A stretch of 64,000 nucleotides of DNA. Origin: Heliopora coerulea (lineage: Eukaryota; Cnidaria; Anthozoa; Scleralcyonacea; Helioporidae). Positions 51,847 to 60,618 of this stretch are shown here, piece by piece. The notes under the pieces were generated by a model that saw only the letters and a list, made by a program, of their open reading frames with translations, was not told where the DNA came from and searched no databases. Each line of letters starts with the position of its first letter. Position 1 is the first letter of the stretch. The translations under genes and the position numbers were made by a program. The stretch lies in the NCBI GenBank assembly GCA_030142905.1, contig JASJOG010000032.1, positions 124,001-188,000 on the forward strand. Direction: 5' to 3'.

Positions 51847-52390
51847 TCAATTATGCAAAACAATGTCCCTCCTGTTAAAAAACACTTTCCGTCTTTTCTT
51901 TTTTAATTTCTTACAATATAACTTTACCATGTTCTTCTCTTGTCGAATCAAAATATTTAACTCATTTCTTTCCCTTCTGATTTTGCTTTTCAAATTCATA
52001 ATGTTATGATGTATTTGACGACATCTTGCAGTAATATAACAAAATTCTTCAAATTCACACTTCACTTTGAATTTCAAATCATCAGAACAACTCGTATAAC
52101 ACAGATATTTCTTCCACCTCATCATTTTGTTTGACATAAGCGACTTTACATTTCCATCCCAATTTTTCTCATAAATGGCACTTAACACCAACGCATCCTT
52201 CTTCTCCTTCTTTCGTCTCAATCTCTTTTTCAATGAAATCATGTTGTGATTCATTTGTGCCAAGAAAAGATTCATATTCTTTCATCAATTTTGCTAAATT
52301 TTTTCCCATAATGTTTTCTTTATTTTTTTTAAATTGACTAAAAACATAATGAAAGAACAATATTACATCATAAATATATACACACAACAC
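51847..52390 (-). pseudogene. Region D basic coiled-coil protein with an internal repeat
   Basis: The frame from 52275 (142 codons) is Lys/Arg-rich. Two segments about 85 residues apart look alike: NHNMISLKKRLRRKKEKKDA and HHNIMNLKSKIRRERNELNI, both of the form HxNxxxLKxxxRRxxxx. Upstream in another frame (from about 52310) LAKLMKEYESFLGTNES probably is its true start, so one frameshift is present. The charge and helical pattern suggest a nucleic-acid-binding or structural protein. Family unknown. Confidence 0.4.
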
Positions 52391-52401
52391 AAGAAAGCAA
52401 T

Positions 52402-52821
52402 TCAGTTCTCACACCATTTTTTTTTTATAATTTTAAATGGATGCAATCTTCGTTTTTCTTTGTTCTCATTCTTAACAACATTTAATGTCACATTCAGTGT
52501 TTCTGTTTGTTCAAGCCATTCGTCCATCACATCCCATAAAAGTCGCCTATTTTTTCCAACGACAATATTCTCAGGACATGCACAACCATAGTATCTTTCA
52601 TCATTATTCTTCTTCTCTTTATCTCCAAAAACAGCATCATCATCATCATCATCCACGATTGTCACCTCAAAGGTGAACAAATAACACGTCGTTCTGTTCA
52701 AAGTCATACACGTAGCTGAATTGTTGAACATTTTCTCATAAACTCTTTTCAAAATTACTTTACATTTTCCATTACACAGATCTTGGAATTCCAAAGGTGA
52801 TATGTAATTACTTAATTCCAT
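52402..52821 (-). CDS. Region D hypothetical protein with an Asp run
   Basis: An intact 139-codon frame starting MELSNYISPLEFQDLCNGKC at an ATG at 52821. It contains a run of six Asp (IVDDDDDDAVFG, from a CATCAT repeat), then CACPENIVVGKNRRLLWDVM and a basic C-terminus (FKIIKKKW). Cys residues are scattered. It overlaps the start region of the next upstream frame by about 10 bp, consistent with a compact viral gene row. No homologue known to me. Confidence 0.5.
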   Translation of the reverse strand: MELSNYISPLEFQDLCNGKCKVILKRVYEKMFNNSATCMTLNRTTCYLFTFEVTIVDDDDDDAVFGDKEKKNNDERYYGCACPENIVVGKNRRLLWDVMDEWLEQTETLNVTLNVVKNENKEKRRLHPFKIIKKKWCEN

Positions 52822-53120
52822 ACATACAAATTTTTGTCATCCACACGAATAAATGCCCACTGTCTTTCCAAATTGATGTTCAATAGATTAAAAAAAAACC
52901 CAGCCATTTCGTAATAATTATAACTACCGTCAAACTTGACCCATATTGTTGTGATGCGACCCTCCACTAAATTTACTGCATTCTCATTACATATTATCCT
53001 CTTCAATTTATCATGCCTGTGATCATGCTTCAATCCTTCATCATCGTTTAGCAACACACTTATCACCGATTCAATATTCCATCTATTTAAGTGCAAGCCA
53101 TATGAAGAACTTTCAATCAT
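52812..53120 (-). CDS. Region D hypothetical protein
   Basis: An open frame of 102 codons starting MIESSSYGLHLNRWNIESVI. It contains VNLVEGRITTIWVKFDGSYN and FFFNLLNINLERQWAFIRVD. The LLNIN-x-E block also occurs in the next gene (53178-53939: LQLLNINYELKYWDDILIL), so the two may be diverged paralogues. Function unknown. Confidence 0.48.
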   Translation of the reverse strand: MIESSSYGLHLNRWNIESVISVLLNDDEGLKHDHRHDKLKRIICNENAVNLVEGRITTIWVKFDGSYNYYEMAGFFFNLLNINLERQWAFIRVDDKNLYVWN

Positions 53121-53177
53121 TATTCTTCTGCTTCACTTCAAACCCTCTCTAAATGTACAAAAATTTTCAAACTCCAC

Positions 53178-53939
53178 TTAAGGTCGATTGACAAGCACGC
53201 ACAAATCATTCGTTGCTTTATAATATCCTTCAGTACAATAACCACCTTTGATGTCAATACAGGGTAAAATCAATATGTCATCCCAATATTTCAATTCATA
53301 ATTAATATTCAATAGTTGCAAAACATCACCATCAAACACGTGTGTATCCCCCACAAATATTTTTTTATGATTATCTCTGACATCCCTAATAAACGTATGG
53401 GCTCCTTTACCATAAGATGCATAATTAATTCTATACAATTCGTACCCAACCACACCTTCAGGATTTGTTCTCATGGGATTGGTGTATTTCACTCTCCTGC
53501 CAATGTAAGATCGCATTCTTATCATCAAATCTTTAACCACATGTTGCTTATTAGTGTCAAAATCATCATCAAACAAAGTCAAATGTTGAACCCATTGATT
53601 GTCGGATATAAAACAGGAGTATGGTCAGTATATTCCAAAATCCAACTCTGCAAAATATCCGTCCATAAGCTTAGGTAATAAATTATCAACCGTCAGTCTC
53701 TGTCCAGTCTGTGTCACCCTACTCTTATTGAATATTACTTTGAAAGTAATAATTGGAATTTTTGTTCTCACAATTGTACTTGATTCAGCATCATTATGTA
53801 GAAATTTCGCAGTTTTTGCAATCATTTTATTCACACTTATGTTCATTTTTTTTTTGTTTATTCTCACAAAAGAAGACAAAAATAATTCGTTCAAAACAGG
53901 AAAAATCACACACATCCATTCTCCACAACTACCTGACAA
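53178..53939 (-). pseudogene. Region D hypothetical gene, two-piece
   Basis: The first piece (53939-53625) begins MSGSCGEWMCVIFPVLNELF and ends KLMDGYFAELDFGIY. After a frame change the second piece (53582-53178) reads MTLFDDDFDTNKQHVVKDLM, then GAHTFIRDVRDNHKKIFVGD and LQLLNINYELKYWDDILILP. Whether these are one gene with a frameshift near 53600 or two genes cannot be told by eye. No family is recognised; it shares the LLNIN-x-E block with its neighbour. Confidence 0.42.
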
Positions 53940-54239
53940 ATTTCCAACAAACTTGTCAATTCAATTCTTACATTGTGAATAATTATCATAACAACAATTA
54001 AATCACAGCGCATATCGGTTTTCATTGTCATGTGTTATGATTTCAAAATATGCCTAACCCAACAGGAACTGTTTTCACATGTCAAGAACTTCCTCATCCC
54101 ACTTGCGTCCCTCTAAATTTCCTGAAAACACTATCACCCATGTATCTGTACTTCCTTTTACTCAAGTGTCTTAATCGTTTCATGTCGAAATACACTTCAC
54201 ACCCCTTATCAACCTAATATTTTATTATTATTTTAATTT

Positions 54240-54720
54240 TTTTATTTTTTAGGGTTGAAGACTCCTTCCTGGTACATGAAGCTCATCCACCCAGTTCAGA
54301 AAATGCAGATTACCTCATTCAACACATACATAGAAGAATGTTGTTGTCAGTTTTTTAAATATTGTCCTGAACGTTACACTGTTATCCGGTGACATGAATG
54401 GATCAGTAATCGTTGGCATTCCTCCTTCTTACTTTTTCTGATTCAATCAAAAGTTTATGTCACAAATCATTGTGAAATGCATGCAAACAAACTCTTTACC
54501 ACAGCTCAAGAGCTAGTGAATTCACTCAATCGCTCAGCAAATGTCCTGGACTGATATCATGCACCACAACCACAAAGGAAAAACTAACTTTCACTTCTTT
54601 GTATCACCACAATCTGATGAAATATTTCTACCTCAAGCACAACTCTAGCTGTCCATCCATGACACAAATACCTTCTCCAATGCAACCCTAACTCATCTGG
54701 CATAATCTCAATCAACTCTT
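54240..54720 (+). pseudogene. DNA polymerase B remnant of the element A type
   Basis: At 54342-54420 the DNA matches 31550-31630 of the element A polymerase over roughly 80 bp: TGTTGTCAG, TTTAAATATTGT, GTTACA and TGAATGGAT are shared with the same spacing. Both translate to a C-C-Q-x-F-K-Y-C block followed by an in-frame stop and a basic-Trp segment. The flanks read as degenerate coding (KLIHPVQKMQITSFNTYIEE before, NHCEMHANKLF after). The rest of the polymerase is absent or unrecognisable. Confidence 0.5.
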
Positions 54721-56300
54721 TTGACCCGTTGTATAACTTTCACCTTCCACATAGTCTGTGCACCACCATTACTGCAGTCCTTTATTTCCTGCACTGTACA
54801 CATACTTAAAGCATCTCCTCTTTCTCTATGCATTCATTAACAGTCATCTCAATCATCCAATCCGAATTTCACCACCCACTCCCGTGTACACATCGGGAAC
54901 TGTTCTCCACCCAACCACCAAAAATTACTGTAAAATTCCTCAGTCCATAAATTACAACCTTGATCACAGACGAATTTTTAGGATTAATGTGACGGAATAG
55001 AGTCACTCAAGATTCTATTCCAAAAGTGAGAAAGACACTAAATTTCTTCTGGAGTAGCAGCCACACACTTCAAAAAGTCGTATGTGAATCAACCTGGGTG
55101 TTCCGCATCATCCCAATATTCAGCTTCTTCAAATTCACCAACAAAAATAACCATACCAACCCCATTCATCTCCCATCAAACACCACCATTCACCTTTTCC
55201 ACTAACTCTTTTCAGCTTCTTGAACTCAAATCCCAATCATGGAACAACAACCAATTTCCATTTGAAACGAAAAGATGAATTAGAAGAATCATATCATCCT
55301 CTTCTTCTGACACTCCCAAATGTCTCCACCAGCAAAACATATCGTTCGTTCTTTTCCTTTGTTGCTTTTGCTTTCTTTACTATTATAAACAATTCACTAT
55401 TCTTGATCGATTCACTATCACTTTGGCATGTGATTTTGATGCAAAAAGAAAGACAGAGATTATGATCCAACTCTTGCACAAAACATCTACACTTTGTGTG
55501 GACTGATCACATGAAATGAAAACTTAACACCAAACAAAAAACTCATGACAACATTTCCACTCGTTTTTTGTCTGCCTTCGCTGTTCTTCACATCTACACA
55601 AAATGACTTGCTTACTTTTCGTTTTTCCTTCCTTCACATTAAATCAATTTTTTGTCAAAACCTCTTCATACGTACATGACTCCCACCATGATTCTCGGCA
55701 TAAACAAGCTCAACTTCAACGATTCTCCATCAAACTGACATGCTGACGGCAATCTTCATCATTTCTATCACATCATTCCCAATGAGTTTCTCTTACAACT
55801 CTGCACTCCTGCTGCTGTTGTCCTCTTTCTTGTTGTTTCTTTACATCTTATTCTCTTACTTTTTTACACAAAGAAACCCTAAACAAAAAAATCATACTAC
55901 TCATGCAGAACCAAATTGGAGGACGGACAAACAGAAAAGTTCAAAGACAAATTCCAAATCCTTGTTTCCTTTCATTCAATCCTGACAAAAACTCTCCCTC
56001 ACACCCCTTCACTCTGACAAAATAAATAACTGCAATTCAAAACATTCTGAAATACATATCAAGCAAGGCATCCTACACAATCTCCACTGTTTGGATGAAC
56101 CCCACAATCTCCGAGGAGCCTTACAGCCCGACTAATCGAACACAACAACACGCATTTATATACCCACTTGAAAATGATGATTATATTCAACTTACCAAGA
56201 AACTATTTTCTCTTATCACCACTTTACTTGTAGAATCATATCACAAATACTGATATTCTCTCTTGCTTTCCTTCTTACGTATGCACCCAATCATATTCCA
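54721..56300. other. C/T-rich region D sequence without recognised genes
   Basis: Several short open frames on the plus strand (for example 55084-55278, Ser/Pro-rich; 55740-55985 with a LLLLLSSFLLFLYILFSYFF membrane-like run) are probably open because G is rare on this strand. I name none of them. Confidence 0.3.
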
Positions 56301-56639
56301 CAATCCCTGTTCACCTGCTTAGGATTTCGGCAATTGAGATACCAGGCGGAAATCAAAGTCTAGTAATAAAGATTATTGCCCAGCAAATAATTTTGAAGAA
56401 TCCCATATCTCAAATAAACAGGAAACTTTGAAAGATACTTTAATGAGGGACTAATATTTTGTCACTTTACAAGCAACATCATCAGAGTGTCTATTTACAT
56501 GAAAATTTTTGGCTTAAATAACTTTAAATAACCCATTGTGACTTTTTAAGTCCTTTCAAACTTTTATATCGTAAACTTTATAATGAACCCATCTCTGAAA
56601 CATCTGGCCATGAAAAAGATTCTATAAAAACAAAACTCA

Positions 56640-57453
56640 AGGATATCACTCTCACTGGGTAATCAAACTTACTCACCGCCAAAATCGACCTTTTCTGATC
56701 ATGAACTAAAAATTAAGAGACTCAAAGCGGACAAGACCATTGTTATTGTTAAACCTGATAAATGGAATGGGGTGGTAATCCTTTATCAAGTTCATTATGA
56801 ATCAAAAATGGAAGAATTACTTCAGGATATCTCAAAATTCGTCCTGCTCAATGACAATCTGATTAAAACAACAATGAAACAAGAAACCAAAGTTCGAGCA
56901 GTTCAAGAAAGTAGCCCCCACAGGATCTCAACCAGGTATAGTATATGGACTGCCAAAGATTCATAAGGCTAATGTACTACTTTGACCTATTCTCTCAGCA
57001 ATAGGAACTCATTCATTTAACCTAGCTAAGTTTCTAGTTTCGCTTCTTCATCCTATTTCTTTAAGTTCTTATGTAATTATTAATTAATTTTCCTTTATTC
57101 AAGAACTATTTTCCTTAGACCTTAATACCGACAATTTAGTTATGGCCAGTTTTCTTGTTACATCTTTATTTACTAATATTCCTCTCGATGAAACCATACA
57201 GATTATTCTTGAACAGCTATTTTCTACCAACAGTCTTTTCCAAGGCTTCTTATGCAAAGAACTAAAAGACCTTACAAATTTAACAGTAGACGGTCGTCAT
57301 TTCGTTTTTAATGGTAAACTTTACGACCAAATCGATGGCGTTGCCATGGGCTCACTGCTCAGCCCACTTTTTGCCAACATATTTTTATTGCCAACATATT
57401 TTGGAATTACCTTTTTTGACAGAATTTTAAACAAACATTTTAGACAAAATTAA
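56640..57453 (+). pseudogene. Penelope reverse-transcriptase fragment
   Basis: It starts with an N-terminal RT block (LKADKTIVIVKPDKWNGVVI, about 56727-56785) and a KMEELLQDISKFVLL helix. It then enters the 542-bp segment shared with 45752-46293 (GIVYGLPKIHK, TSLFTNIPL, YDQIDGVAMGSLLSPLFANI). Homology ends abruptly at about 57388 before the VDD catalytic block. The following 65 bp read a different protein end. Stops at about 56964 and elsewhere disable it. Confidence 0.85.
56847..57388 (+). repeat. 542-bp repeat, copy 2
   Basis: Direct copy of 45752-46293, 11,095 bp away, about 99 percent identical by eye. Confidence 0.88.
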
Positions 57454-57510
57454 AAACTCTAACAACACTATAAAGATACATTGATTTTAAGAATTTTGTT
57501 TTAAATAAAA

Positions 57511-57714
57511 ATGTATGATATAGTTTCAAGAAATACTAATAGATATTTATTTACAATACGTAAAAAATGCTTGAAAATTCTAAATTTTTACCTAAGATTT
57601 AGTAAATTGTTTAGATTTTTTTGGAATGATGTTTTTAAACTTTATATTTATATTTCAGAACCTAGAACATTTCGATGTAAAATTTGTGGAAAAATGAGTT
57701 ATTATCAAGAATAA
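57511..57714 (+). CDS. Short hypothetical protein at the left edge of element C
   Basis: 67 codons beginning MYDIVSRNTNRYLFTIRKKC, with Phe/Leu-rich middle and the end FRCKICGKMSYYQE, a lone C-x2-C. It may be the tail of a zinc-finger protein or a spurious frame. It ends 15 bp before the next gene and on the same strand. Confidence 0.35.
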   Translation: MYDIVSRNTNRYLFTIRKKCLKILNFYLRFSKLFRFFWNDVFKLYIYISEPRTFRCKICGKMSYYQE

Positions 57715-57729
57715 AAAAATAAATAAAAA

Positions 57730-58113
57730 ATGGGAAATTGTATATCATCAAAAACAAATAATAAAAATAATTCCAATAAGGATTCAGGCAAGGATACAAA
57801 GTTAGATTTAAATCTTCATGGTTATCCACCAATAAATTTTAGAAAAATTAAAAAAAGTGGTTTTAGAATCGGCACTCATTTTGATATTAGAATGAAAGAT
57901 TTTGAAGCTGGAATGACGTTTGGGAAAAATAATATACATGAAATTCAGTTTTCAGAAAATAATAATCATTTAAAATTGTTAAAATCTTTAGAAAATGAAG
58001 AATCAACAAACAATAACTCAAAAGAAAAAGATGAAATAATAAATACACTTATGAGTAAATTAACCAGAAAAGACACAGTTGTTAAACCTTCATCTTCAGA
58101 ATCTACAGAATAA
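57730..58113 (+). CDS. Predicted N-myristoylated protein of element C
   Basis: 127 codons starting MGNCISSKTNNKNNSNKDSG. Gly2 with Ser6 fits the N-myristoylation consensus MGxxxS/T, and Cys4 would allow palmitoylation, so membrane anchoring is likely. The middle has HGYPPINFRKIKKSGFRIGT and DIRMKDFEAGMTFGKNNIHE; the end is Ser/Glu-rich. The frame is intact. Myristoylated proteins are common among structural or entry-related proteins of viruses, but the family is unknown to me. A strong AT hairpin follows directly. Confidence 0.65.
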   Translation: MGNCISSKTNNKNNSNKDSGKDTKLDLNLHGYPPINFRKIKKSGFRIGTHFDIRMKDFEAGMTFGKNNIHEIQFSENNNHLKLLKSLENEESTNNNSKEKDEIINTLMSKLTRKDTVVKPSSSESTE

Positions 58114-58117
58114 TTTT

Positions 58118-58150
58118 TAATTTTATAATACAATATATATTATAAAATTA
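58118..58150. terminator. AT hairpin between convergent genes
   Basis: TAATTTTATAATA, a 7-nt loop, then TATTATAAAATTA: a perfect 13-bp stem. It sits between the ends of the genes at 57730-58113 (+) and 58215-58670 (-), so it could act as a bidirectional terminator or 3'-end signal; the ATAAAA context also offers poly(A)-like signals. Confidence 0.5.
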
Positions 58151-58214
58151 TTCAGTTTGACTTGTTGATGGCTCACTACCGTCTTGACGGCCAGCTCCGC
58201 TGTCGTCTTTTTTG

Positions 58215-58670
58215 CTATGTTTTTTTAATAACACGTTTTCCAACTGTAACTCCACCAGATAATATTCCAAGATATGGTAAATATGGACTTAGTTTTTCAA
58301 CTACAGATTTTACATCTCTTTTTAATAATTTATCTTTCACCAGTTCTTTTTCCAATTCTTCACTGCTTTCAATTGCTTCTAACCCTCCTAATAAATCTGC
58401 AAATTTACTAATTAGTAAATCTGTTAAAAATACGTTTGCTTTTTCTGCTTGTTTTACTTCATATTCAGCATAAATTTGTAATATAACTTTATCACTTGAT
58501 TTTTTCAAATTTTGTACTGATTGACTAATTTCCCCATCTTCAGACAATTTTATCAATTCTTCTCGTTTTTTCATTACTTCTTTTTTAACATCTTGCATTT
58601 GCTTTTCTTCACTTGCGGTTGTACTTGCCTCAATTTGCGGGACTTCTACATCTTCACTATTTTCACTCAT
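58215..58670 (-). CDS. Helical hypothetical virion-type protein of element C
   Basis: 151 codons starting MSENSEDVEVPQIEASTTAS. It has an acidic start, a long charged helix (EVMKKREELIKLSEDGEI, YAEYEVKQAEKANVFLTDLL) and a C-terminal weakly hydrophobic part (YLPYLGILSGGVTVGKRVIK). The frame is intact. I recall similar proteins beside this capsid type in cnidarian Polinton-like elements (memory, not checked). It may be a minor capsid or membrane-interacting protein. Confidence 0.65.
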   Translation of the reverse strand: MSENSEDVEVPQIEASTTASEEKQMQDVKKEVMKKREELIKLSEDGEISQSVQNLKKSSDKVILQIYAEYEVKQAEKANVFLTDLLISKFADLLGGLEAIESSEELEKELVKDKLLKRDVKSVVEKLSPYLPYLGILSGGVTVGKRVIKKT

Positions 58671-58699
58671 TTATTTTATAACCAAATGGAAAAATTAAA

Positions 58700-59289
58700 T
58701 TAATTTCCAATCTTGAATATTTTTTTTGTTTTTAACGTTTCTAAAATTTTATCCAATTCTTTTTTACCTTCCGCTGTGCGGTCGCCTACATCTAAATATT
58801 CTTGAATTATTGTTGTGTCATATCTTTTTTATTCGGGTTATAAAATGTAACCAACTTTGAAATATTTTCTCTAAATGGTTTTGCAATAGACGTCAATTGT
58901 TGTGTAATTACAACAACAGAAAGATTATAATGTCTAGCACTAAATCCCAATTTAACCAACTCACTTGTTCTATTTTTAACATTTTTTCCACTTGCACAAT
59001 CATCCAATATGAGCAAACTTTTACTTCCTTTTGAAAAGTCAACTATAAATTTTAAACAATCTTCAACATTATCTTGGTCACAAGGAATAGCAATAAAATC
59101 TTCATCTTTATCATATTTCCAATTTTCATAAGTTTTGTTCCATTCAAATGTTGGACAAATTAAAAAAATATAATCAAAATAATTTTTATATTTATTTTCT
59201 ATAAAATCTAAAAGATATTTTGTTTTTCCACAAGCAGTCATTCCAACAATTATCATATTAAATGGTTTTTTACCTTCACCGTTATTCAT
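58700..59289 (-). pseudogene. A32/FtsK-HerA-type packaging ATPase of element C
   Basis: The main frame starts MNNGEGKKPFNMIIVGMTAC at an ATG at 59289. Walker A is GMTACGKTK (residues 16-24). Walker B is SLLILDDCA (91-99). A SVVVITQQL block (sensor-like Gln) follows. The frame ends at 58807, but the next frame directly continues RYDTTIIQEYLDVGDRTAEG and ends at 58700-58702, so a single frameshift near 58825 removes the last 40 or so residues. It would package element DNA into capsids. The nucleotide-binding core is intact, so activity is not excluded. Confidence 0.85.
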
Positions 59290-59322
59290 TTTTTATTTTT
59301 CAAAAATCCTTGATTTTTGTTT

Positions 59323-60558
59323 TCAAAATTGAATTGAAGACAAATCTTTATTTACAATGTTTAACAATCCATCACTTATCACAAAGATATGACACATTAC
59401 ATTTGCAGAAATTGCAGTTTTTTTAATTTCTAATGATAACCCAGACTGTGTATTTACCAATTTTTTACCGTTTCCATTAAAGTTATCATCTAATGTTTTT
59501 AAATCAATACATAATGCAAATGAATCTTTATAAAATTTCTCAAGACTCATGACTGAATCACAGTCAGCATATCCACAGTGAAATATTCTAAATGCTTCTT
59601 CAAAAAATCTTCTTTTTGGCATACATTGAGAATATATACTATTTGGTACTCCTTCAACAGAAATTTTAACTTCTGTTATATTTGGATAAACAAATAGTTC
59701 GCTATCTGTGACAGTTTTATTTCTAAATAACAACACAACTGCTTTCATACTCTTCCGTGGAATATTTATGGTTTCATTATGTAAAGTTGCATCTTTATTC
59801 CATTCTACTGTTTTCATCAAAGTTACATAATTATATGATAATGATCTTCCTGTGGTGTAATTTGATAAAACATCAATTGCCAAGTCTTGATTTTCAATTG
59901 TTTCATACTCTAGTTCTAAATTTTCCAATGTATATCCACCAACACTTTGTCCACTTTGTGCTACCATAATTTCACTAGCTTTTGGAAAAGTTAAAATGTA
60001 TGGAAAATTAGTAACCATTCCGTAAGGGGCACATAGTCCATGGTCTGAAAGTATTTTTTCTAATTTTAAACACTGTTTTGTTCCATAAATATCATACATT
60101 AATTTATCTGAAACTTTTTCAGCATTACCACTTGTTGCTCCAGAGTCATCTTTTGAAATGAATTTTCTGAGGTTTTCTCGGGCGATACCGTATTCAACCA
60201 TATCTGCTCTTTCAAATTCAGGCTTCCAGAGATCCTTGTAAATTTCTAGTAAAGATTCTCCACTATTATCGTAAACAATTTCTCCAGCAAATTTAACAAC
60301 CAATCTTTTCTTTAACAATTTTGATAAATTATTTAAAAACCACGATTTAGTATTTGCATTTTTAAAATTAAATAACAATTTTAATGAATCAGGAACAAGA
60401 CACAAATTAGGATTTAATTTTGGAATATCTATATAAAGTTCTTCTTCTGGATTTGCTGAATTCGGATTCAAAGTTACAACATGCCTTGTTCTGTTTCCTT
60501 TAATTTCACTCATTTTTGATCTTTTATATCCTGGATATAATTCGTTTACTCTATTCAT
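59323..60558 (-). CDS. Major capsid protein of element C
   Basis: An intact frame of 411 codons from an ATG at 60558 (MNRVNELYPGYKRSKMSEIK). Motifs I associate with the double-jelly-roll capsid proteins of this Polinton lineage: an early DIPKLNPNLCLVPDSLKLLF strand block, the middle NFPYILTFPKASEIMVAQSG, and ITEVKISVEGVPNSIYSQCM followed by KRRFFEEAFRIFHCGY. Length suits a small double-jelly-roll protein, somewhat shorter than the 500-600 residues common in other Polintons. A second possible start (Met16) fits the KMSEIKGNRTRH context. It shares no obvious sequence with the capsid gene of element A. Neighbours: ATPase 33 bp downstream, long membrane protein upstream. Confidence 0.82.
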   Translation of the reverse strand: MNRVNELYPGYKRSKMSEIKGNRTRHVVTLNPNSANPEEELYIDIPKLNPNLCLVPDSLKLLFNFKNANTKSWFLNNLSKLLKKRLVVKFAGEIVYDNSGESLLEIYKDLWKPEFERADMVEYGIARENLRKFISKDDSGATSGNAEKVSDKLMYDIYGTKQCLKLEKILSDHGLCAPYGMVTNFPYILTFPKASEIMVAQSGQSVGGYTLENLELEYETIENQDLAIDVLSNYTTGRSLSYNYVTLMKTVEWNKDATLHNETINIPRKSMKAVVLLFRNKTVTDSELFVYPNITEVKISVEGVPNSIYSQCMPKRRFFEEAFRIFHCGYADCDSVMSLEKFYKDSFALCIDLKTLDDNFNGNGKKLVNTQSGLSLEIKKTAISANVMCHIFVISDGLLNIVNKDLSSIQF

Positions 60559-60618
60559 TTTTTAATATACAAAAATTAAAAATTTTATTTAATTTATCAG
60601 AAGCGCTCGCTTCACTCG

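Larger units (their letters stand above)
49788..56300. other. Region D: AT-rich virus-like accessory region
   Basis: About 6.5 kb with an A/C/T-rich, G-poor plus strand, the mirror of element A. It holds a row of unrecognised minus-strand genes (49.9-53.9 kb) and, at 54.3 kb, a polymerase remnant similar to that of element A. I interpret it as part of another decayed large DNA element of that group; this is inference from composition and one match. Confidence 0.4.

Noticed and set aside
56470..56510. Minus-strand CTGATGATGTTGC... as a further hammerhead ribozyme
   Set aside because: CUGAUGA and a wobble-containing stem II can be drawn, but the following GAAA is missing (AAAA instead) and no stem I pairing is visible.
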